Positions 1 through 5,939 of a DNA stretch of 20,667 bases are shown one piece after another. Within the stretch, counting starts at the first letter, position 1, and every line of letters starts with the position of its first letter. Source of the DNA: Uruburuella suis. GTDB lineage: Bacteria; Pseudomonadota; Gammaproteobacteria; Burkholderiales; Neisseriaceae. The notes under the pieces were generated by a model. It was not told the DNA's origin. It searched no databases and saw only the letters and a program-made list of their open reading frames with translations. A program made the translations under genes and the position numbers. Location: assembly GCF_004341385.1 (NCBI RefSeq), contig NZ_SLXE01000035.1, forward strand, positions 1-20,667, given 5' to 3'.

Positions 1-58
1 AAGTACTGTGCGCCAACTCGGCCAGGATTTTTTTACGGATATGAAGTGGATAGGTCAT
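1..58 (-). CDS. Possible N-terminal end of a gene running off the left edge
   Basis: Reading the minus strand from the ATG at 58 gives 19 open codons to the window edge, beginning MTYPLHIRKKILAELAHS. There is no clear ribosome binding site upstream. The basic start loosely resembles the N-terminus of IS630-type transposases, but 19 residues are too few to assign a family. It could equally be a chance open stretch. The ORF continues outside the window, so its length and product are unknown. Confidence 0.3.
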   Translation of the reverse strand, partial: MTYPLHIRKKILAELAHST

Positions 59-111
59 GATATTTGTGTAAGTTTTTTAGGCATTCTACTATATATGAAA
101 GTTAACTTGAT

Positions 112-123
112 AGGCCGTCTGAA
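112..123 (+). repeat. DNA uptake sequence, AG dialect
   Basis: Exact AGGCCGTCTGAA, single and unpaired. It lies between the possible edge gene and the 3' end of the zinc-ribbon gene. No inverted partner is close enough to make a terminator hairpin. Confidence 0.9.
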
Positions 124-158
124 ATATTTAACGAACAGACAAATTTGATATGTGTTTT

Positions 159-830
159 TCAGGATGCAATGCGTGCAATCAAATAGCCGCAGCCAAGCAA
201 AACAATCATGACAAAGATCACTAATGAAATCCCCAAAATGCCTTTTTTTCCACGCAGCCAATAAGGCAAATAGCGGGTAACGCCGCTTTGCGCGCGCAAC
301 TGTTCTTCCAGCTCGGCCCGGATTTGCTTACGCAAGCGTTTTTCTTCTTCCTGCTTTTCTTGTTGCAATTTTTGTGCAATTTCGTGTTGCTTACGATTTT
401 CAAAAGCGACCCGCTCTTGCCATTCGATGCGTTTGCGCTGAAGAACGCGTTCGGAAAGTGAACCGAAATGTGTGCCGCAACTGGGGCATTCTTTGGCCTC
501 CGGATCTTCGATAATGGCGTAGCAAACAGGGCATTGTGAAACTTGTTCGACTAAAATTTCTTCGTGCTCGGTACCGTCCGGCGCCAATTCCAGAGATAGG
601 CGGATAATCACATCAAGCCCCAGATAGCTGAAATAATGCTGTGCGTTTTCACGCTCTTCCCGAGTGCATTGTTCGGCGATGATGGCCTGCGGGTGCTCCT
701 CTAGCGCGGCAATCAAGTCTTCTGCTTCCGTGTCGGGAAGATTATCCCGAATGCAAGCATCCACCCGACCATGATCAACGCCGGGTGGGTAGGAAACATA
801 AACGTCATAAAGGGGTTGTTGCTTGTTCAT
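159..830 (-). CDS. Zinc-ribbon, coiled-coil, tail-anchored membrane protein of unknown function
   Basis: A 223-residue protein whose family I do not recognise. Residues 1-95 are acidic, with no signal peptide and no obvious motif, though the spacing suggests a small globular domain. A treble-clef or zinc-ribbon pair follows, CPVC at 100-103 and CPSC at 115-118, which fits one structural zinc. Residues about 125-182 are rich in Glu, Gln, Lys and Arg and look like a coiled coil. One hydrophobic segment (about 197-219) ends the chain, so the bulk is probably cytoplasmic and anchored by its C-terminus. The ATG at 830 follows a GAGAAAG-like ribosome binding site. The gene stands alone: erpA, on the same strand, is about 450 bases upstream and has its own terminator. 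The CDS is certain from its length and composition; the function is not known. Confidence 0.85.
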   Translation of the reverse strand: MNKQQPLYDVYVSYPPGVDHGRVDACIRDNLPDTEAEDLIAALEEHPQAIIAEQCTREERENAQHYFSYLGLDVIIRLSLELAPDGTEHEEILVEQVSQCPVCYAIIEDPEAKECPSCGTHFGSLSERVLQRKRIEWQERVAFENRKQHEIAQKLQQEKQEEEKRLRKQIRAELEEQLRAQSGVTRYLPYWLRGKKGILGISLVIFVMIVLLGCGYLIARIAS

Positions 831-1224
831 TCTTTCTCGCCGTTTAAATTTTTAGCATTAAAATCAAGATATACCATCATTTGATAAGTTTATACGTTTT
901 AAATACGATGGTATTTTGATTGAGCCACCGACAAAATAAGGGTTAGGATATTCCAATGGATATTGTTTTTTTTGAAACTATATATAAAAGGCAATAATTA
1001 TGGATTAGCGGTAGTTTTGTTTGTGGATAAATTGTGGCGCAGATTCATTTTTTCAAATAAAAATGAAATTTTATTTAATTATATGGCATGGCTACGCTGC
1101 AGCTTGGCTGCATGAGCTTGCGTTGCTGTGCAGCCTTCGGTTTATTCTCGTGCTATTTTATTTTTGGCGCATATGGGCGTTTTCTGCCAAATTATAAATG
1201 TCATGTTAAAAAATTTAAAGAAGA
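831..1224. other. AT-rich intergenic region with one GC-rich palindromic patch
   Basis: This stretch holds the upstream region of the zinc-ribbon gene and the region beyond the erpA terminator. It is strongly AT-rich except for about 1083-1140, which is GC-richer and repeats GCTGCA-like words. I see no convincing coding frame on either strand. A long plus-strand frame crossing this region is mostly the antisense of erpA. Confidence 0.6.
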
Positions 1225-1252
1225 AAAGCCGCTGAATATATTCAGCGGCTTT
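1225..1252 (-). terminator. Rho-independent terminator of erpA
   Basis: A perfect 12-bp inverted repeat (AAAGCCGCTGAA / TTCAGCGGCTTT) surrounds a TATA loop. On the minus strand the stem runs into TTTTCTT. It sits 28 bases beyond the erpA stop. Unlike the other hairpin terminators in this window, it is not built from DNA uptake sequences. Confidence 0.9.
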
Positions 1253-1279
1253 CTTAGAGATTTCCGGCTTGTTTTGGCG

Positions 1280-1618
1280 TTAAACCGAGAAGGAGGAGCC
1301 GCATCCGCACGTGGTTTCGGCATTGGGGTTGCGGATAACAAATTGCGAGCCTTGCAGGCTTTCGGTGTAATCAATTTCTGCACCGATGAGATATTGATAG
1401 CTCATCGGATCTACCAAAAATTTCAGGCCGGCTTTTTCGATTTCAAAGTCGTCGTCATTTTTGATTTCATCGAAAGTGAAGCCATATTGGAAGCCGGAGC
1501 AACCGCCGCCGTTTACAAAAACGCGCAATTTCAGGTCGGGGTTGTTTTCTTCTGCAATCAAATCGGCTACTTTAGCGCAGCAGCTTTCGGTAAAAACAAT
1601 CGGGCTTTCGTCTGACAT
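1280..1618 (-). CDS. erpA: Iron-sulfur cluster insertion protein ErpA (A-type carrier)
   Basis: A cytoplasmic A-type carrier that passes [4Fe-4S] or [2Fe-2S] clusters from the Isc scaffold to apo-enzymes. The 112 residues match the usual ErpA length. The three cluster-ligand cysteines are present: Cys40 in GGGCSGFQYG, and Cys104 and Cys106 in the C-terminal TTCGCGSSF. The sequence is closer to ErpA than to IscA in its N-terminus and in the NDDDFE segment. The ATG at 1618 has a good AAGGA site six to seven bases upstream, and a promoter candidate lies just beyond it. It appears to be a single-gene unit ending at the hairpin at 1225-1252. The upstream S24 repressor gene is on the same strand but about 107 bases away. 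Confidence 0.97.
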   Translation of the reverse strand: MSDESPIVFTESCCAKVADLIAEENNPDLKLRVFVNGGGCSGFQYGFTFDEIKNDDDFEIEKAGLKFLVDPMSYQYLIGAEIDYTESLQGSQFVIRNPNAETTCGCGSSFSV

Positions 1619-1649
1619 GGTGGATTCCTTTTATATGAATGTATGCGGT

Positions 1650-1678
1650 ATTGTCGCGCAAACTGTAATGCTAGGCAA
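1650..1678 (-). promoter_or_regulatory. Candidate sigma-70 promoter of erpA
   Basis: On the minus strand, TTGCCT (1673-1678) and GACAAT (1650-1655) are separated by 17 bases. Each matches four of six consensus bases. The predicted start of transcription is about 25 bases before the erpA ATG. Found by eye only. Confidence 0.4.
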
Positions 1679-1725
1679 GTCAGGGCGAATATGCTGATTT
1701 CAATCGGCGATAGGGTAAAGCCCCG

Positions 1726-2412
1726 CTAAATATTTCGGCCGAACCATTCTACCCGGCCGATAATGGCTACATCATCCGTCATGTTGTGCAGATTGATTTC
1801 AAAAGAAGGATAAGCCTCGTTGGCGGAAATCACATTAACCAGCCCGCCCGGCATCACCTGCAGGCGTTTGACTAAGAGATTTTCATTGATTCGCAGCACA
1901 TAAAGCCCATCGCGCGGTGTGGTTTCGCTGTGGTTGATTAAAATGGCGTCGCCATCATTAAGCACACCTTCCATAGAATCGCCTTTCACGGAAATAACAG
2001 ACAGGTTTTTACTGTCGCGTGTGATGTAGGTTTCAATCCATTGTCGGCGAAACGGCATGGTGAACACAGGCTTTTCATTTTCTACAAGCCGGCCATGGCC
2101 GGCCGCCGCCTGTATGTCATAGCGTGGAACAAAAACAAACTCATCCAGATCAACCGGGTTACCGAGCGTATCCAATGCATGGGTTATCGGTGCGGGATGA
2201 TCGGAAAAGGGTTCTCCCTCGCCGGTGAGCAGCCAATCTATGCTGCAGCCTTTAAGTTGTTTGATTTTTTTGAGGGTTTCGGCTTTCGGCAGGCCGCCCT
2301 CATGCCAGATGCGGCTGAAGCCGGCAATGGTCATATCGATATCAGCAGCGATTTTTGCCTGCTTGGCTTCGTTTTGCCATAAATAAGCTAAGCGTTCTTT
2401 AAAGGTATTCAT
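1726..2412 (-). CDS. XRE-family transcriptional repressor with S24 (LexA-like) peptidase domain
   Basis: A phage-repressor-type regulator of 228 residues. A helix-turn-helix occupies about residues 5-55. An S24 peptidase domain follows: a likely self-cleavage Ala104-Gly105 in DIQAAAGHG, the nucleophile Ser146 in VKGDSMEGV, and the general base Lys182 in LLVKRL. Proteins of this kind repress promoters as dimers and, in many cases, cut themselves when RecA is activated by DNA damage. The ATG at 2412 has AGGA seven bases upstream. No phage structural, integrase or lysis genes are nearby, so this is an orphan regulator, either chromosomal or a prophage relic. A divergent AT-rich spacer separates it from the small secreted gene, which makes that gene and the repressor's own promoter possible targets (inference). 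Confidence 0.9.
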   Translation of the reverse strand: MNTFKERLAYLWQNEAKQAKIAADIDMTIAGFSRIWHEGGLPKAETLKKIKQLKGCSIDWLLTGEGEPFSDHPAPITHALDTLGNPVDLDEFVFVPRYDIQAAAGHGRLVENEKPVFTMPFRRQWIETYITRDSKNLSVISVKGDSMEGVLNDGDAILINHSETTPRDGLYVLRINENLLVKRLQVMPGGLVNVISANEAYPSFEINLHNMTDDVAIIGRVEWFGRNI

Positions 2413-2634
2413 TTCTTATCCTAATGAAGCATTTATTTTGTCTTGGACTCAGTTTACGCTTTTTTTAGCTTAATTCCAAGGATTAAATTATTTTTTTCTA
2501 ATAGTATTTAAATTTTATTGTTGCAAAATTAGATTTAATTTAGTAATATTCGCAAAACTATTATTTATTGGTGTTTAAAGATTTTTTTGCTTATCAGTGC
2601 TTGGCCGGCCTATCTCCGGTTAGTCATTATTTTT
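2413..2634. promoter_or_regulatory. AT-rich divergent control region between the S24 repressor and the secreted protein gene
   Basis: The spacer is very AT-rich and is the natural place for the repressor's operators. A modest palindrome, AAATTA-gatt-TAATTT at 2526-2541, and repeated GCAAAA words at 2523-2528 and 2552-2557 are visible. In such AT-rich DNA these could be chance. No promoter can be placed with confidence. Confidence 0.35.
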
Positions 2635-2647
2635 GGGAGTGTGCAAA

Positions 2648-2935
2648 ATGAAGAGCAATAAACGAAACAAATGGCGGTGTCTGCTGGGTGCCGGTATGCT
2701 GACCTTGGCGTTGGCAGCCTTGCCTTCCACGGAAACAGAAGCTCAATCTGCCGCCATGCCTTTATCCGAGCTGGGCTGCGATAAATTAAATGCGCTGAAT
2801 TTTCAGAAAATGAATCAAACGCAGGCAGATTATGCCGGGCAATGCGCAGCGAGAGAGGCTGCTTGGGCATGGGAAAGGCAATATGGCGGTTTAGATGAGC
2901 ATGGTATGATTGGTGCGGTGGTGTATGAGCCGTGA
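2648..2935 (+). CDS. Small secreted protein, function unknown
   Basis: A 95-residue protein that I do not recognise. Residues 1-11 are basic (MKSNKRNKWRC) and are followed by a hydrophobic core to about residue 27. This is a typical Sec signal peptide, with likely cleavage in the region TETEAQSAA around residues 33-36. The mature part is about 60 residues and mostly polar, with two cysteines (in LGCDKL and GQCAAR) that could form a disulfide in the periplasm. The ATG at 2648 is preferred over an in-frame TTG at 2633, because the GGGAG ribosome site at 2635-2639 lies 8 bases before the ATG and overlaps the TTG. The gene is divergent from the S24 repressor and stands alone. Confidence 0.75.
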   Translation: MKSNKRNKWRCLLGAGMLTLALAALPSTETEAQSAAMPLSELGCDKLNALNFQKMNQTQADYAGQCAAREAAWAWERQYGGLDEHGMIGAVVYEP

Positions 2936-3040
2936 AGCTTGTTCATCATTTATAAACGCCAAGCTTTGTAAGAAAGAGGCTGTGTTTGGCTCGCGTAGAT
3001 ATAATTTGTAGCTTGGACGATATATGTAAGAGTGGTAATA

Positions 3041-3244
3041 ATGGATGAGGCAGTTAAATTTGAATTTCAAATGCTATTTGGGAATAGAGGTGTATTTGCA
3101 AATCCGGCCTATAGTTTATATTTAATTGCCGATACAAGAGATGGTAGGCCGTGGTTGTGCGCCTTAAAATTTCAATATTTTCTAGGGTCTGTTCACAATT
3201 CATCCGTGCGTAAGATTTTGAGCCAAAAGATTACCACGAGATGA
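3041..3244 (+). pseudogene. Short ORF truncated by the inverted-repeat element, probable gene remnant
   Basis: An open frame starts MDEAVKFEFQ and reads LIADTRDGRPWLCALKF before entering the 81-bp element at 3182. Its last 20 or so codons are encoded by that element. If the element and one copy of the flanking CTAG are removed, the frame stops within about eight codons, at the edge of a second, decayed repeat. The coding part before 3182 is about 47 codons and matches no family I know. The ribosome site is weak. It is best read as the N-terminal stub of a gene broken by repeat insertions, but it may never have been a gene. Confidence 0.35.
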
Positions 3245-3262
3245 ATTGTGAACAGACCCTAG
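3182..3262. mobile_element. 81-bp miniature inverted-repeat element (MITE-like) bounded by CTAG
   Basis: Positions 3182-3203 and 3241-3262 are perfect 22-base inverted repeats, beginning CTAGGGTCTGTTCACAATTC. The 37-base centre is itself partly palindromic (TTTTG agc CAAAA). The outer CTAG on both sides fits the YTAR target duplicated by IS5-group elements, which would leave 18-base terminal repeats starting GGGTCTG. There is no room for a transposase, so it would be mobilised in trans. The family assignment is inference; I cannot name the parent element. Confidence 0.75.
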
Positions 3263-3266
3263 GTTC

Positions 3267-3344
3267 ATGCCAAAACTAAAAAGTAAGATAACAAACGGTG
3301 AGCCGCAGATAATCTTCCTTTTTCCCAGTATTTTACTTGGTATT
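3267..3344. repeat. Shortened, decayed copy of the 104-bp miniature element
   Basis: The left part (3267-3308) aligns with 3441-3484 of the intact copy. It shares AAAAAGTAAG, TAACAA and CGGTGAGCCG, with scattered changes. The right part (about 3326-3344, CAGTATTTTACTTGGTATT) resembles the other terminal repeat. The centre, with its GTACAGATAGTAC core, is lost. It begins four bases after the 81-bp element ends. Confidence 0.55.
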
Positions 3345-3369
3345 CGAAACAAAGACCGTCATAAGAGGT

Positions 3370-3381
3370 TTCAGACGGCCT
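3370..3381 (-). repeat. DNA uptake sequence, AG dialect
   Basis: Exact AGGCCGTCTGAA on the minus strand. A degenerate AAAGACCGTC lies about 20 bases to its left (3343-3352 region) and may be the remains of an inverted partner, so a weak hairpin is possible. Confidence 0.85.
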
Positions 3382-3440
3382 TTGCATGTAATATCGATAA
3401 TGGTTTATTTGTTAATGGCTTGTTCATTTGAATGGGTATT

Positions 3441-3544
3441 ATACCAATTCAAAAAAGTAAGCTAACAAGGCGGTGAGCCGAAGACAGTACAGATAGTACG
3501 GCTAGGCGAGCCAACGCAGTTAGGTTATTTTTTTGGATTGGTAT
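3441..3544. mobile_element. 104-bp Neisseria-type miniature inverted-repeat element, intact
   Basis: The terminal repeats are ATACCAATTCAAAAAAGTAA at the left and the reverse complement of ATACCAATCCAAAAAAATAA at the right, about 26 bases with four mismatches. The bases TATT flank both sides (3437-3440, 3545-3548), as expected for a target duplication. The core holds GACAGTACAGATAGTACGGC, followed by AGGCGAGCCAACGC. From memory, this core is the hallmark of a small repeat that is abundant in pathogenic Neisseria, where the ends differ. There is no coding capacity. Confidence 0.75.
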
Positions 3545-3604
3545 TATTCATTTCACTATAGGTATCGTACGTTTTTGGGACTGACATAACTGCACTGAAA
3601 AAAA

Positions 3605-3635
3605 AGGCCGTCTGAAAATTTCTTTCAGACGGCCT
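3605..3635. terminator. Paired-DUS hairpin terminator, bidirectional, serving cycP
   Basis: Two AG-dialect uptake sequences in inverted orientation form a 13-bp stem (AGGCCGTCTGAAA / TTTCAGACGGCCT) with a 5-base loop. On the minus strand it runs into eight T residues, 13 bases after the cycP stop. On the plus strand it also runs into T residues, so it can insulate the repeat region. Confidence 0.9.
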
Positions 3636-3647
3636 TTTTTCGAGGCT

Positions 3648-4106
3648 TTATTTAGGGCGTCGGAAGGTGTCGTGGCAGGCTTTGCAGCTGGCGCCGGCAT
3701 CGCCATAGGCAACTTTGATTTCTCCTAGGTTGCCGCTTTGCGCGGCGGTGTTTAATACGGCCACGGCGGCGTGGAATTTGTCTTCCGCGGCTTTGAAGTC
3801 ATCCGGGCGCTCCCACACTGCGGGCAGGGCATCGCCATTGCCTTCGGCGTCTTGCTGGAAGTGCTCGAAGGGTTTTTTGCTTTCTTCAGCAAAGACGGCG
3901 GCAGCGGTTTTGAATTTTTCTACCTCATAAGGCTCTTCGCCTTTAACCATTTTACCCATGCTGCTGAAATTGGGCATCATGGCTTTGAATGCGGTGGTGC
4001 GGGCTTCGGAATTCGGGCCTTTGGCAACATCGGCGCCGCCGCCGCAGGCAGCAAGCATCAGGGTAGCGGCCATGGCGCCAATGGTTAAAGTGGTTTTGAT
4101 GTTCAT
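3648..4106 (-). CDS. cycP: Cytochrome c', lipoprotein form
   Basis: A high-spin c-type cytochrome that binds nitric oxide and protects Neisseria against it. It is located in the periplasm and anchored by lipid. Residues 1-20 form a lipoprotein signal with the lipobox LAAC (Cys21), followed by Gly-rich CGGGADVAKG. The mature domain is a helical bundle ending in the haem motif CKACH (141-145) in the normal C-terminal position. The 152 residues agree with meningococcal CycP, which is also a lipoprotein. The ATG at 4106 follows AAGGAA at a good distance. Upstream lies a possible promoter with an overlapping perfect palindrome (4171-4184), then a second cytochrome c' gene on the same strand. The spacing (180 bases) suggests that each has its own promoter. 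Confidence 0.93.
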   Translation of the reverse strand: MNIKTTLTIGAMAATLMLAACGGGADVAKGPNSEARTTAFKAMMPNFSSMGKMVKGEEPYEVEKFKTAAAVFAEESKKPFEHFQQDAEGNGDALPAVWERPDDFKAAEDKFHAAVAVLNTAAQSGNLGEIKVAYGDAGASCKACHDTFRRPK

Positions 4107-4170
4107 AGAGCTTCCTTTTGGTTGTGGTTTTTGGGGTATGCCGATGATGGATGCGGATGGGCATTTGCGT

Positions 4171-4184
4171 ATGTATTAATACAT
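4171..4184. promoter_or_regulatory. Perfect 14-base palindrome over a candidate cycP promoter
   Basis: The sequence is ATGTATTAATACAT, 65 bases before the cycP ATG. On the minus strand TTGCCA (4196-4201) and TAATAC (4173-4178) are 17 bases apart, so the palindrome would cover the -10 box. The half sites ATGTATT/AATACAT match those in the NsrR consensus (ATGyATT..AATrCAT), but they are joined directly, without the usual three-base gap. Operator function is inference. Confidence 0.4.
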
Positions 4185-4286
4185 TTCAGAGGTTTTGGCA
4201 ACCGTTGGCTGTAAAGTGCGTGGATTTCTGTTGGGTTGAGCTTTGCGTGTTTACGGCCATATTTTTGTCGGCACGATGCGGGTTGA

Positions 4287-4703
4287 TTAACGGCGGAAGG
4301 TGTCGTGACAGGCTTTGCAGCTTTGTCCAAGCTGGCCGAATGCGCTTTGCGCCGCCGCTTGGCTGCCTTGTTGGGCTGCGTTGTTTAGGGCGGCTGTGGC
4401 CTCGCTAAAGCGTTGAATGGCGGCCTGAAATTGTTGCGGCTGCTGCCACACAGCGGCTTTGGCCTCGCCCGTGGCCGCGGGTGAGGCGTAGTGTGGCCAA
4501 GGTTTGTCGGCCAGCGCCTGCAAGTCGGCGGTTTGGCGGGAAAGTGCGGCCATATCGGCGGGATTGGCTTTGAGCAGCCGGCCGATGGCTTTGTTGGCGC
4601 TGCGGAAATCTTTCATATAGCGTTCGCGCGCAGCCACATCGGCATCGGCGGCGTGAGCGTTGCTGAGAAGGGCCAGCAGGCAGAGGATGAGGCAATATTT
4701 CAT
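4287..4703 (-). CDS. Cytochrome c', soluble periplasmic form, paralogue of CycP
   Basis: The 138-residue product begins with a cleavable signal peptide, MKYCLILCLLALLSNAHA, with likely cleavage after residue 18. It lacks the lipobox seen in its neighbour, so it should be free in the periplasm. Its C-terminus CKACHDTFRR (haem motif at 129-133) is identical over ten residues to the end of the cycP product, and the spacing of the preceding helices is the same. The ATG at 4703 is chosen because GGAG lies seven to eight bases upstream and the signal peptide starts there; an in-frame upstream extension has neither. It probably binds NO or another small ligand. The tandem order suggests an old duplication, after which one copy kept or gained the lipid anchor. 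Confidence 0.9.
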   Translation of the reverse strand: MKYCLILCLLALLSNAHAADADVAARERYMKDFRSANKAIGRLLKANPADMAALSRQTADLQALADKPWPHYASPAATGEAKAAVWQQPQQFQAAIQRFSEATAALNNAAQQGSQAAAQSAFGQLGQSCKACHDTFRR

Positions 4704-4862
4704 GGTGGCTCCCTGTGGTTGGGCGGCTTTATGCATACGACTATGTTGGATGAGCTAAATTCAGCCGTATGGCGGCGATTTGCTTTGAGTGGATTGCAAA
4801 TAGGGTGTGGCCGGGTTTTCCGATAATATCCATGCATAACTTTGGCAGATTTTACCAAAATA

Positions 4863-4874
4863 AGGCCGTCTGAA
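4863..4874 (+). repeat. DNA uptake sequence, AG dialect
   Basis: Exact AGGCCGTCTGAA, single, in the spacer between the soluble cytochrome c' gene and the divergent dehydrogenase gene. Confidence 0.9.
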
Positions 4875-4983
4875 AAGTTTCCGGTTGCCATTTAACGTGT
4901 TTTTGCCAAGCTTGGCGGGCTCGGTTGTGGTAGTCTTGTCACCATATTAACCAGCGATACAGATGATGAAAGGAGCGTAAGAA

Positions 4984-5808
4984 ATGGCGATATTAATCAC
5001 CGGGGCATCGGCGGGCTTTGGCGAGGCGATGTGCCGCCGCTTTGTTGAAGCCGGTTATCATGTAATCGGTGCGGCAAGGCGCACCGACAAGCTTGAAGCT
5101 CTGCAGGCTGAGCTGGGCGATCGATTTTATCCGCTGCAAATGGATGTGAGCGATCAGGCTTCGGTGGATGCGGCTTTGCAAAGCCTGCCCGAGCCGTTTG
5201 CAGAGATTGATGCGCTGATCAACAACGCCGGTTTGGCGCTTGGGCTTGAGCCTGCTGCGCAGGCTGATTTTGCCGATTGGCTCACCATGATCAACACCAA
5301 TATTATCGGGCTCACTTATCTGACCCGGCAAGTGCTGCCGCAAATGGTGGCGCGCAAAAGTGGCTATATCATCAATTTGGGCTCTATTGCCGGCACTTAT
5401 CCTTATCCGGGCGGCAATGTATATGGTGCGAGCAAGGCTTATGTGCGCCAATTCAGCCTAAATTTGCGCGCCGATTTGGCCGGCACCGATGTGCGCGTGA
5501 GCAATATCGAGCCGGGCTTGTGCGGCGACACGGAATTTTCCAATGTGCGCTTTAAGGGCGATGATGCGCGCGCGGCCAAGCTTTATGAAAATGTGCAGTT
5601 TATCCGCCCCGAAGATATTGCCGACACGGCTTTATGGCTTTATCAACGTCCGGCGCATATGAATGTGAACAGCATTGAAATCATGCCGGTAGCGCAAAGT
5701 TTCGGTGCGCTTCCGGTGCATCGTGAAGCCCCGCCGGCTTTGCCCGCCGATCATTTTGAAAAACAAAGCACTTCCTTGTTTCAGAAGATTAAAAGTTGGT
5801 TTAAGTAA
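4984..5808 (+). CDS. ydfG: YdfG-like short-chain dehydrogenase (NADP-dependent 3-hydroxy acid type)
   Basis: A cytoplasmic Rossmann-fold oxidoreductase. The cofactor motif TGASAGFG is at 6-13, and ARR (31-33) follows strand 2, which favours NADP(H). NNAG is at 80-83. The catalytic triad is Ser134, Tyr147 and Lys151 (YGASK). The order and spacing match E. coli YdfG, which oxidises L-allo-threonine and 3-hydroxy acids and also takes part in malonic semialdehyde reduction. At 274 residues it is about 25 longer than E. coli YdfG. The extra part is a C-terminal tail (about 250-274) that ends SLFQKIKSWFK, a short amphipathic, basic stretch. The ATG follows AAAGGAG at good spacing. It is a single-gene unit with a paired-DUS hairpin behind it. 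The substrate cannot be read from sequence. Confidence 0.9.
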   Translation: MAILITGASAGFGEAMCRRFVEAGYHVIGAARRTDKLEALQAELGDRFYPLQMDVSDQASVDAALQSLPEPFAEIDALINNAGLALGLEPAAQADFADWLTMINTNIIGLTYLTRQVLPQMVARKSGYIINLGSIAGTYPYPGGNVYGASKAYVRQFSLNLRADLAGTDVRVSNIEPGLCGDTEFSNVRFKGDDARAAKLYENVQFIRPEDIADTALWLYQRPAHMNVNSIEIMPVAQSFGALPVHREAPPALPADHFEKQSTSLFQKIKSWFK

Positions 5809-5846
5809 ATCGGGTTGAGGCATGCTTTTTAAAGCAGCTTTATGAC

Positions 5847-5879
5847 AGGCCGTCTGAAAGATTTGATTTCAGACGGCCT
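5847..5879. terminator. Paired-DUS hairpin terminator between converging ydfG and ygjP-like genes
   Basis: Inverted AG-dialect copies form a 13-bp stem with a 7-base loop. It lies 39 bases after the dehydrogenase stop and 60 bases after the end of the metallopeptidase gene, so it can serve both. The T-run is short on the plus strand (CCTTTGTT). Confidence 0.8.
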
Positions 5880-5939
5880 TTGTTATGTTTGGCCTTTGTG
5901 ATGTTTAAGGAGGCTCTGAATAACTCTGGCGAGTGAATT

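Noticed and set aside
1088..1615. 175-codon plus-strand frame across the erpA region
   Set aside because: Most of it is the antisense of erpA, whose family residues are clear on the minus strand. The first 35 codons come from the GC-rich patch and have no ribosome site.
3182..3544. CRISPR array or tandem repeats
   Set aside because: The repeats are inverted, not regularly spaced direct repeats, and no cas gene is present.
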